Source: Desulfosarcina sp. (lineage in GTDB: Bacteria > Desulfobacterota > Desulfobacteria > Desulfobacterales > Desulfosarcinaceae). From it: a stretch of DNA of 60,914 nucleotides. This document shows, in pieces, positions 8,822 to 17,197 of this stretch. The notes beneath the pieces are model-generated. The model worked only from the letters and a program-made list of their open reading frames with translations. It did not search any database and had not been told where the DNA came from. How positions within the stretch are numbered: position 1 is the stretch's first letter; each line of letters begins with the position of its first letter. Made by a program: the position numbers and the translations under genes. Location: contig JABZFO010000019.1 of NCBI GenBank assembly GCA_014237405.1, positions 1-60,914 on the forward strand. Direction: 5' to 3'.

Positions 8822-10106
8822 TCAATTGATGCCGTAATCCTTTAGTTTCAACTGCAGGGTCCGGCGGCTGATGCCCAGCATCTGTGCCGTTCGTGTCCGA
8901 TTGCCACCCATGTCCTCGAGGGTTTTCAGGATCATCTCTTTCTCCACCTCTTTCAGCGATCGCCCCGATGCCAGCACAGGCTCTTTCACCGGTTCATTGG
9001 CGTCGTGATGCTTAAGGGTGCTGGGGAAGTGCTCCGGGTCCACCATATCCCCCCTGGCCATGATCACCGCGCGCTCGATGACGTTTTCCAGTTCACGGAT
9101 ATTGCCCGGCCAGGAGTGCCGCACCAGAAGATCCATGGCCCGGGGGCGGAAGCCTTTCAGGCTGCGGTGATTCTTTTTGGAATACCGGTTGAGAAAATAA
9201 TTGGCGAGCAGTGGTATGTCTGCCGAGCGATTCCTCAGGGGCGGTACCTTGATTATCACCACGTTGAGTCGGTAGTAAAGATCTTCCCGGAAACGGCCGG
9301 CGGCGATCTCCGCTTCCAGGTTGCGGTTGGTGGCCGAGATGATCCGGGTATCGACATGGACGGTCCGGGTGCCGCCCACCGGCTCAAACTCCTTTTCCTG
9401 GAGGACACGCAGGATCTTGGCCTGGGTGGCCGGGGTCATTTCCGCGATTTCATCCAGAAAGAGGGTCCCTTGGTCTGCCAGCTGGAACCGGCCCTTCTTG
9501 GGTCCGGTGGCGCCGGTAAATGCGCCGGGGGCTGTTGTGGTGGATGGCATTGGCCACCAGCTCTTTTCCGGTGCCGCTTTCCCCCTGGATCAGAACCGTG
9601 GCCTCCGACGGGGCCACCAGGGCCAGAGTTTCGAAGAGCTCCCGCATGGACGGGCTGCGGCCAATGATGTCCCCGAAATCGAAACGCGCGTCCAATCGCT
9701 CCTTCAGGTTGAGGTTCTCTTCTTCCAGTTTGCGGTGATGCAGGGTCTTGGTGACCAAAATTTTCAGTTCGTCGACGTCGATGGGCTTGGTGAGGTAGTC
9801 GCGGGCCCCGGCCTTGAGAGCCTCGACGGCCGATCGTACCGACCCGTAGGCGGTCATGATGACCACCGGTGTGCCGGGACTGATGCCGGCAATCTTTTTC
9901 TGGGCCGCATCGCCGTCCATGCGCTTCATGCGAAGGTCCATGAGCACCAGATCGAAGAGATTTTTTTCCACTGCCAGACAGGCCGCGTCGCCGTCGTCGG
10001 CCTCCTGCACCTGGTAGCCCTCGGCCGACAGGACGGCCTTAAGCATGGTCCGGTGGGAGGCGTCGTCGTCTACTACAAGTATCTTCGCTTTCATGGATTT
10101 GCTCAT
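8822..10106 (-). pseudogene. Sigma-54-dependent response regulator (NtrC/ZraR type), internal deletion
   Basis: The first frame holds a CheY-like receiver (D13-D15, phospho-acceptor D57, K107), a linker and the Walker A motif GESGTGKE of an AAA+ domain, and ends shortly after AIHHNSP. The second frame resumes at [20 protein letters not shown], with the sigma-54 contact loop GAFTGA, Walker B GTLFLDEI, the arginine-finger region and a Fis-type helix-turn-helix ([14 protein letters not shown]) ending at 8822. The ~28 residues that normally join HHNSP to the GAFTGA loop (containing KVNCAAL and ESELFGHE) are absent and the frame changes near 9530. As read the protein is split before its sigma-54 contact loop and inactive. 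It overlaps the start side of the kinase gene by four bases, forming an operon with it. Confidence 0.87.
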
Positions 10107-11754
10107 ATCTCCATATTCCGTAGGAAAAGAATGAATCGGGTGCCGCTGCGTTTTCCCGGTGGGGGGCTGTCCACGCGAACCCCACCGTCATGATTTTCAG
10201 CGATTTTGCGCACTATGGCCAGCCCCAGGCCGGTGCCCCGCTCCCGGGTGGTGTAAAAGGGTTCGAAAATTTTTTCCTGAACTTCCGGGTCAATTCCCGG
10301 GCCGTTGTCTTCCACTTGGATTTCCACCCCTTCGCCTTCATTGGAGACAGAAATCCGGATCTCAATGGTGCCTCCTGTTTCCATGGCGTTGATGGCATTG
10401 AGCATCAGGTTGAGCAGGGCCTGGGAGATCTGGTTTGGATCCAGCGACATGGGCGGTATGCCGGCTTCACAATCAACGTGAATGTCGATGTCATGGGTTT
10501 TTGCATCGGCGGACACCAGGGAGACCACGTGATCGATGAGATCGGGAAGCATTGTGGCTTCCGGTTCCAGTACCATAGGCCGGGAAAAATTGAGCAGGTC
10601 TGTCACGACATGGTTGATGCGGTCGATCTCACGCACCATGACATCGGCATATTCGCGTTCGGGGGTATCTTTTCCATGGCCCCGACCGAGAAGGTAGGCA
10701 AACCCCCGGATGGAGCTGAGCGGGTTCCGGATCTCGTGGGCCACCCCTGCGGCCAGTCGGCCGATGGCCGCGAGCTTTTCCGTGCGCCGCACCTGCGCTT
10801 CCAGCCGTTTGATTTCGCTCAAATCCCTGAGCACCACCACCGCGCCATTGCGGCTGCCGGCTTCATCCTGAATGGGCGTCACGGTTAACAGCAGCGGGAG
10901 CCAATCTCCTTTTTCCCGATGATACCGGATCTCCCGGTTCATTACCGGGACACCCTGGTCGATGGTCTGCGCGATGCCGGTTTCTTGAAAATCGAAAACC
11001 GTTTGCAGGTCGATCGGATTGATGGCCGCTGCCGGCATACCCAATAGCGACAATGCCTGCTGGTTGCAGGAGACCACCCTGCCGCCGGTGTCGATACTCA
11101 ACACGCCGTGGGCCATGCTGGCGATGACCTGCCGGGTATAGTCCCGGGTTTCCTGGAGGGTCCGGTTGAGCAGATAGTAGCTTCGCAGCACGATAAAAAA
11201 ATAGATCACGCCGCCACCCAACGCCAGAACGATGCCCCCCATAATCATGGCATGTTGAATGTCCGACTGCCGGGCCGCCTCATAGGCGGCCATGGTCATT
11301 CCCAGATAGACGGTGGCACTGGAATGAGAATGCGTCGGTGATTCGGCCGCCGACCTTGTGGATTGCGCATGGATGCCCATGGGGGTAAAGGGCTTGGCCA
11401 CCTCATAAACGTGGGTGCCGTCAGCCAGCCGACGCACCCGGGTTCGGACATCATCCGCCCGGACAAATTCAGCACCAGGTAGAGGTAGTTGACATCGCCG
11501 GACCTGCCGATTTCGTGGACCAGATTCCCGATGGCATCCTTGCCGGCCATCTGCATCATCATGCCGGCCCGGGCCCCGGCTTCCAGTGCATTGATCAGGG
11601 TCAGGGCCTGGCGGTGGACCGTTTCCCTGGCGGCGTCTCTTTCACGGTTCAGGTTCCGGTAGGTGGAAACGCTGATAAAGACCAGCAGCAGCAGCACGAC
11701 AAGAAGGATGGAAAGGGCCGTCAGATAGATTTGTCGACGGGGTACGACGGTCAT
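10103..11754 (-). pseudogene. PAS-containing sensor histidine kinase (ZraS-like), internal deletion in sensor domain
   Basis: From the ATG at 11754 the frame gives a first membrane helix (TALSILLVVLLLLVFISV) and part of the periplasmic sensor to NYLYLV. It then shifts near 11470 and resumes in the frame ending at 10103 as VRRLADGTHVYEVAKPF. That part carries a second helix (GGIVLALGGGVIYFFIVL), a PAS domain, the phospho-acceptor box GVAHEIRNPLSSIRGFAYLL, the N box LNLMLNAINAME, and G boxes VEDNGPGID and GTGLGLAIV. About 20-30 sensor residues seem lost. The kinase core is complete but cut off from its N-terminus. It resembles ZraS; the partner regulator next to it is also broken. A metal-stress role is only suggested by the nearby efflux operon. 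Confidence 0.85.
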
Positions 11755-11912
11755 GGCCGATATTTTTCCTTCGTTGAGCTAAATTGGTTTTTCGAAAAGA
11801 ATAATACGGCAACGGCCCAAGTGCAAATATTTTGCGCACCTATCCATTAACCGGCAACTGGACGCTCCGGTAAGCAGGCCCAAGCGTATTTTATACAGTG
11901 GTCTGCTTATTC

Positions 11913-12497
11913 TTACGAAAACACTGCTGTTCCAATAGATTGACCAGGGATCAAGTCCCTCAGAAACTGCTCGCAGGGAAGGCAGAGGATGTTATTTATT
12001 AACATTCGTTCATTGCCGCGATAGACAAGGACTGTCTGTGCTTCAGGATAGTCTTCTTGAAAGGCAGTTAACCCTTTGAGCATTTTGTTGTTAATCCTGG
12101 CGGAGTTCTTAACCTCTATGGCCTGGAAGGTCTCCTGCCCATAGAGTATAAAATCAACCTCAACCCCTGACTTTGTGCGCCAGTAATAAAGGTTGCACGG
12201 GTTGTTGCTGTATGCGATCCAGGCCCTCAGGTGCTGGGCAACAAGGCCTTCGATCCCCGCGCCGTCAATTTCATGAGGGCTGTCCAAGGGGCCGGCAGGC
12301 CGCAAGGACCGAAAAACACCGCTATCAAAAAAATAGAATTTAGGGTGAGAAATTAGATTCCGCTTGGCTCGCCTGGAAAAATCGGCAACAGGAAAGAAAG
12401 CAACAGATCTTCAAGAACCGAGAGATAGTTATCCTCTTGGGCCGAAGAGGAAAAAACTTTGCTGGGGGCTCTGGAAAAAACGCATTACCGTTACCAT
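11913..12497 (-). pseudogene. AAA ATPase with DUF4143 domain, multiply damaged
   Basis: A good start (ATG at 12497 after a GGGAGG site) opens MVTVMRFFQSPQQ and SFFLFGPRG, the N-terminus and first half of the P-loop of this ATPase family, then meets a stop at 12431. Most of the ATPase domain is missing. The central and C-terminal part follows in pieces: VLEDLLLSFLLPIF in one frame, then (apparently one T missing from a run of T) SRRAKRNLISHPKFYFFDSG and the DUF4143 tail with YYWRTKSGVEVDFIL to a stop at 11913. Intact members are ~380-400 residues. Unlike the neighbouring single-lesion genes this one has at least two lesions, so it is probably a true relic. Confidence 0.85.
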
Positions 12498-12606
12498 TTA
12501 TGCCTCCCTTTTTGCATCTTAGATGCAAGATATCACACCCATGGCACCGATACAAGGGATACAGGTGTACCAGGCCCGTCGGCCTGGCAGGTCCCATCGG
12601 GCTCAC

Positions 12607-12627
12607 ACTGCGTAAAATTTACGCAGT
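12607..12627. promoter_or_regulatory. Near-perfect palindrome, operator-like
   Basis: The sequence has 10-base arms reading ACTGCGTAAA and its complement, with one central base. A half-copy (ATTTACGCA) lies about 30 bases downstream at ~12656. The position, ~190 bp upstream of the first efflux gene, suits a binding site for a dimeric repressor or activator. It could instead be the 3' hairpin of an older element; the protein that might bind it is not apparent. Confidence 0.4.
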
Positions 12628-12730
12628 TGTTGAGTTTTTAGCCTGATCCGGGTAATATTTACGCACCAATTCCCCCGTTCCAACCCCCCAAAAAAATCAA
12701 TTTCGCAATAAAACAAGCAACATAAAAAGA

Positions 12731-12746
12731 TGGCATGGCGATTGAT
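12731..12746 (+). promoter_or_regulatory. Possible sigma-54 promoter of the copper-efflux operon
   Basis: TGGCAT, five bases, then TTGAT matches the -24/-12 pattern (TGGCAC-N5-TTGCA) except for GA instead of GC in the -12 element. It lies 70-85 bases before the first efflux gene. The nearby sigma-54 response regulator makes this attractive, but the -12 mismatch keeps confidence low. Confidence 0.35.
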
Positions 12747-12817
12747 TAGACCATTGATATGAAAAAGGCGAGGTTTATCGAAAAGCAGCGCATCTTTATC
12801 AACCTCAGGAGATCAGA

Positions 12818-14227
12818 ATGAAACACCTAATTCCCCGAATACCCGTCAAGCCGGCATGGATACCGATATCGTGGCTGTCACGGGAGCTGGCCCCGGCCCT
12901 GATCCTGAGTGCGGTCCTTTTCATGGGGCCAACCGCCAAGGCGGATGTTGCCGAACCGCCGGCTGCCGCTGAACGCCAGACATTGGCCGGCACCGTTCAG
13001 CTCGCCAACCTCATCGATCAGGCATACACCCACAACCCGTCGATTCAACAGGCCCGGGAGGCGTGGCGGGCCACCGTGGAAAACTACCGGATCACTACCG
13101 GGTACCCGGACCCGCAACTGATGGTCACCTGGTTTCCCGAACCCATCGAGACCCGCCTGGGACCCCAGGACTGGAACGCCCGGATATCCCAGATGATCCC
13201 TTTTCCCGGCAAGTTGTCGAAGGCCGGCGAACTGGTGGCCGCCGACGCCCGCATCGCCCGCCTCAAGCTGGACAAGGCGGTGAAGGAGACGCTTTTGGCG
13301 GTCCGGGAGTCCTATTATGAACTGTGGTACATCCGACAGGCCCAAACGGTTACCCGGCATAATGCCGGCCTGCTGAATCATCTCAGAAAGGTAAGCGAAA
13401 CCGCCCACGCCGACAACCGGGCCACGCTCACCGACGTGGTCAAGGCCCAGTCCCAGACCGGCCAGCTGCAGTACGACTCCCTGCTGCTGGAGGAACTGGA
13501 GCAGACGGAGATCACCCGTCTCAACGGGTTGCTGAACCGCCCTCCCGAATCGGCCCTGGGCGTTCTGGAGAGACCGGTATTAGCGCCCCTATCCGTTGAG
13601 GTGGAAACCATCTATCAACTGGCCGAAGCCAATCAGGAGGAGATCCTCATTGCCCAGGTTGGCGTCGATAAAGGCGACACCAAGGTGTCCCTGGCACGGT
13701 TCCAGAACATGCCGGACTTCAAGGTGGGCCTGTTTTACGCCGGGATCGGCGAGCCCGATGTTCCCGTTCAGCCCCGGGATGCCGGACGAGACGCCATCGG
13801 CCTCCAGGCGGGCATCTCCATCCCTTTGTGGTTCGGAAAGAACAACAGCCGGGTGGACAAGGCCATGGCGGAAAAATCCAGTGCCCGCGCGGAAAAGGCC
13901 GTTCGGATCAATGCCGTCCGAACAAAGATTCGCACGCTGTATTTCAAGGCCCGCAATGCCCAGCGCATCGCTACCCTGTACGAGACGGACCTGGTTCCCC
14001 AGGCGGCCCGGTCCATGGAAATCGCCGAGGTCTGGTACCGGGAGGGAGAGTCGTCTTTCACCGATTTCATTGAAACCCAGTCGGTCTGGTACAACTTTCA
14101 GCTTGCTCTGGCCCGCGCCAAGGCTGACTACGGCATCAACCTGGCGCGGCTCGAACGGATGGCGGGAAGGCACCTGACCGGTGACATGCAAATTCTGCCG
14201 GAACCTGCCGGAAAGGAGCAGCCATGA
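12818..14227 (+). CDS. TolC-family outer-membrane efflux protein (first copy)
   Basis: This would be the outer-membrane channel of a tripartite metal efflux pump. The start follows a clear AGGAGAT site. A hydrophobic segment at residues ~25-41 ends in TAKADVAEP, a plausible signal-peptidase site after a long basic N-region. The body is the alpha-helical OEP repeat: LANLIDQAYTHNPSIQQARE near residue 63, then a second repeat from about residue 265 with IYQLAEANQEEI and, near the C-terminus, SFTDFIETQSVWYNFQLALARAKADY. At 469 residues it has normal TolC/CusC length. It overlaps the next gene by four bases (ATGA), and the two plus the CusB/CusA genes form one operon. No lipobox is seen, unlike E. 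coli CusC. Confidence 0.87.
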   Translation: MKHLIPRIPVKPAWIPISWLSRELAPALILSAVLFMGPTAKADVAEPPAAAERQTLAGTVQLANLIDQAYTHNPSIQQAREAWRATVENYRITTGYPDPQLMVTWFPEPIETRLGPQDWNARISQMIPFPGKLSKAGELVAADARIARLKLDKAVKETLLAVRESYYELWYIRQAQTVTRHNAGLLNHLRKVSETAHADNRATLTDVVKAQSQTGQLQYDSLLLEELEQTEITRLNGLLNRPPESALGVLERPVLAPLSVEVETIYQLAEANQEEILIAQVGVDKGDTKVSLARFQNMPDFKVGLFYAGIGEPDVPVQPRDAGRDAIGLQAGISIPLWFGKNNSRVDKAMAEKSSARAEKAVRINAVRTKIRTLYFKARNAQRIATLYETDLVPQAARSMEIAEVWYREGESSFTDFIETQSVWYNFQLALARAKADYGINLARLERMAGRHLTGDMQILPEPAGKEQP

Positions 14228-15747
14228 AGATTCGAATGGTTATTGTCACTGGCGCAGTACTGATTAGTGCCGTCGGCCTGGCATCCGGCACATACCGGAA
14301 CCTGAAGCAGAACCTGGAGGATTATGCGCCGCCGGCCATGCTCCATCAACCGGAGGCGTCGGAGACCACCGTCAAGGCTGAACCGGACGCTTTCGAGGCC
14401 GCCAAGAAAACCATTGAAGATGCGCGGGATCGCTGGACCAAAATGGTGGACGGTAACGCGTTGCCTGCTGGCGATACGGTCATTTCGCCGGCCATAATCG
14501 GTGCAGCCGCCGACGAGACCCAAATCCTTGCCGCGCTCCGGCCCCGGTTTTCTCTCCAGACAGCCCAGTCCCTGATCCTGTTGCGCAACCCATCCATACA
14601 GGCGGCCACAAATCGCTTCAAGGCCGCCCTGGAAGGATTCGATCAGGTGACCCAGCTGGATGAAATTTTGCGGCAGTACTCGGCATTCACGGCAGGCGTG
14701 ATGCCCGGGGTAGGCCCCATGAAGGGCATTGACACCGTCCGGATGAAGTTCCCATTTCCCGGCGTTACAGCCCTTAAAGGTCAGGTGGCGGAAAAGAACG
14801 TGGAAGCGGAAAAACAGGTTCTGGACCTGGTCCGTCGCAATATCGTTGCCCAAGGCCGCAAGGCATACTGGAACCTTCTATACACCCATCGGGCGCACCG
14901 GATCACCCGGGATATGTTGAATCGGCTGAACCACCTGGAGTCGGTGGCCACCACCCGATACGGCGCCGGGAAAACCAGTTACCAGGATGTCATCAAGATC
15001 CGCATCGGCCGTGAAAAACTTGATGAACAGCTGGCAACGTTGAACCAGCAGAGAATCAACCTGGAAACCGAACTGCTGGCGCTGATGGACCTGGGACCGG
15101 GCAATCCCATCGGTTGGCCGGACACCCTCACCCCGGACACATCGCTGCCCAGGCTGGGCGCCCTCTATCCCCTGGCCATGCAAAAACGCCAGGAGCTGAA
15201 TCGAATGCGGGCCATGGTGGGAAAGATGGAACGGATGGTGGAGATGGCCGAAACCATGATTCAGCCGGCCTTCACCCAGAACTATTCGCTCTACACGGAC
15301 GAAGCGGTTCTCCAGGTGGGCAGCGCCGGGAAAAAGCCGACCTTTGGCACCACGGTTTCAGCGGCCCGGGGCAAGGGTCTGCCCAAGAACGCCTGGTTCG
15401 GCACCCGGGACACCTATCTCAGGGGGACGCGGCGCAAGCTCGACGCCCTGCGGGCAGATCTGGACGACGCCGAGGCGCGCACCCGACTGATGGTGCGAAC
15501 GGGCTGGTTCGATCTGGACCGGGCTCGGCGGGAACGCGCCCTGTACAAGGACCGGCTGCTGGACCTGTCTCAGACCTCGTTAGATGTGTCCACGCGGGGA
15601 TACGAGTCGGGCAGCGTCTCCTTTGCCGATGTGGTCACCTCCTACACCGGTTGGCTGGATGTGAACCTGGTCAGCGAGCGCCGAAACAGCGATGTTGGCA
15701 TTGCCAGGGCGGAACTGGAGCGTCGCATTGGAACCAAATTGCCTTAA
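14224..15747 (+). CDS. TolC-family outer-membrane efflux protein (second copy)
   Basis: This is a 507-residue protein with an N-terminal membrane/signal segment (VIVTGAVLISAVGLASG) and an alpha-helical OEP body from FSLQTAQSLILLRNPSIQAA (residue ~110) to SVSFADVVTSYTGWLDVNLV near the end. An extra ~80-residue acidic, Ala-rich stretch precedes the OEP domain. It is clearly a divergent member, not a duplicate, of the preceding gene. Two outer-membrane-channel-like genes in one pump operon are unusual: one may be the channel and the other an accessory periplasmic coiled-coil protein. It starts in the stop codon of its upstream neighbour, indicating coupled translation. Confidence 0.8.
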   Translation: MKIRMVIVTGAVLISAVGLASGTYRNLKQNLEDYAPPAMLHQPEASETTVKAEPDAFEAAKKTIEDARDRWTKMVDGNALPAGDTVISPAIIGAAADETQILAALRPRFSLQTAQSLILLRNPSIQAATNRFKAALEGFDQVTQLDEILRQYSAFTAGVMPGVGPMKGIDTVRMKFPFPGVTALKGQVAEKNVEAEKQVLDLVRRNIVAQGRKAYWNLLYTHRAHRITRDMLNRLNHLESVATTRYGAGKTSYQDVIKIRIGREKLDEQLATLNQQRINLETELLALMDLGPGNPIGWPDTLTPDTSLPRLGALYPLAMQKRQELNRMRAMVGKMERMVEMAETMIQPAFTQNYSLYTDEAVLQVGSAGKKPTFGTTVSAARGKGLPKNAWFGTRDTYLRGTRRKLDALRADLDDAEARTRLMVRTGWFDLDRARRERALYKDRLLDLSQTSLDVSTRGYESGSVSFADVVTSYTGWLDVNLVSERRNSDVGIARAELERRIGTKLP

Positions 15748-15769
15748 AACACAGAAAGGACATCCAACC

Positions 15770-17197
15770 ATGTTTGCTAAACAGATCATCATTGCCTTTG
15801 CGGCAGCGGCTATCACCCTTGCCCTGAACACGCCTGCAGCGCTGGTCCGGGATCGGATTTCTCTTTCCAGCCTCCTGGGGCCGGCGACCGTGCATGCGCA
15901 AGAAGCGCTCAAGGCCGGTATGGTGGACCCCAAGACCGGCAAGAAGATCAAATACTGGGCGGCGCCCATGGATCCCACCTACATTCGCAATCAACCGGGT
16001 AAGTCACCAATGGGCATGGACCTGGTCCCGGTATACGAAGAGGAGGGTGAGGAGAAGGAGCCCAGTTCCACCATCCGCATTGACCCGGTAACCCAGCAGA
16101 ACATGGGGGTGCGACTGGGTCGCGTAGAGAAAAAACACCTCTCCAAGTCGATCCGCACCTTCGGCACCATCACCTACGATGAAACCGGACTGTATTCGGT
16201 GAACACCAAGTTCAACGGCTGGATCGAAACGCTCTACGTGGATTTTCTAGGGGAACGGGTGGAAAAAGGTCAGCCGCTGTTCGACATCTACAGCCCCGAT
16301 CTGCTCACCGCCCAGCAGGAATACCTCATCGCCATTCAGCAGCAGAAGGGACTGAACAGGAATGCCCCGAAGGGGGCCGATCGGCTGCTGGATGCCTCCC
16401 GTACCCGCCTGGTCTACTGGGATCTCACCGACGAACAGATCACCCAGTTGGAGACCGCCGGCGAGATCCGGAAAGCGATCACGATCTTCTCACCGGCCTC
16501 CGGTGTGGTCATCAAGAAAAAAGCCCTGAAAGGGCACTACGTCAAGGCCGGTGAGCACCAGTATGAAATTGCCGACCTGTCCACTGTGTGGGTGGATGTT
16601 GACGTCTACGAGTACGAGCTGCCCTGGGTCCACAAAGGGATGCCCGCCGAAATGGAGTTGGCCTATCTCCCCGGCAAACGTTACGCGGGCGAAGTACTCT
16701 TCATCTACCCCTACCTGGATCCCAAAACCCGGACCGCCCGTCTGAGGCTCTCCTTTGCCAATCCGGACAACAAACTCAAGCCGGGGATGTACGCCAATAT
16801 CTATCTGAAGAGCACCCTGCCCGGCAAGCGGCTGGTGGTGCCCCAGGAGGCGGTGATCGACAGCGGCGTGAGAAAGCGAGTCTTCGTCTCCAGGGGCAAG
16901 GGAAAATTCGAACCCCGGGAGGTCACTATAGGCGTCGAGGGTAACGATTATATGTTTGAAGTGATCGATGGCCTTTCCGAGGGGGAGGAGATTGTCCTCT
17001 CCGGCCAGTTCATGCTTGATTCGGAGAGCCGCCTGAAAGAGGCCATCGCCAAGATGCTCGACGTGCGCAGCAAGGGAACCGGAGGAGACGCCGACGATCT
17101 GGAAATGGACGATATGACCATGGGGGACGACGATCTGGACATGAGCGATATGACCATGGATTCAGACGGTTCAGCAGAAAAGGAAACCACGCCATGA
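15770..17197 (+). CDS. cusB: CusB-like periplasmic adaptor (membrane fusion protein) of Cu/Ag efflux
   Basis: The adaptor links the RND pump to the outer-membrane channel and hands over metal. The ATG at 15770 follows AAAGGA; the 475-residue product begins with a signal segment (IIIAFAAAAITLALNTPAA). Residues ~60-90 form a heavy-metal-binding domain (KYWAAPMDPTYI, SPMGMDLVPVYE) typical of CusB. The HlyD-like core follows: YSVNTKFNGWIETLYV, then a hairpin around SPDLLTAQQEYLIA, and SPASGVVIKKKALKG. The acidic, Met-rich tail (MDDMTMGDDDLDMSDMTM) is an additional likely Cu(I)/Ag(I)-binding segment. It overlaps cusA by four bases. Confidence 0.92.
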   Translation: MFAKQIIIAFAAAAITLALNTPAALVRDRISLSSLLGPATVHAQEALKAGMVDPKTGKKIKYWAAPMDPTYIRNQPGKSPMGMDLVPVYEEEGEEKEPSSTIRIDPVTQQNMGVRLGRVEKKHLSKSIRTFGTITYDETGLYSVNTKFNGWIETLYVDFLGERVEKGQPLFDIYSPDLLTAQQEYLIAIQQQKGLNRNAPKGADRLLDASRTRLVYWDLTDEQITQLETAGEIRKAITIFSPASGVVIKKKALKGHYVKAGEHQYEIADLSTVWVDVDVYEYELPWVHKGMPAEMELAYLPGKRYAGEVLFIYPYLDPKTRTARLRLSFANPDNKLKPGMYANIYLKSTLPGKRLVVPQEAVIDSGVRKRVFVSRGKGKFEPREVTIGVEGNDYMFEVIDGLSEGEEIVLSGQFMLDSESRLKEAIAKMLDVRSKGTGGDADDLEMDDMTMGDDDLDMSDMTMDSDGSAEKETTP

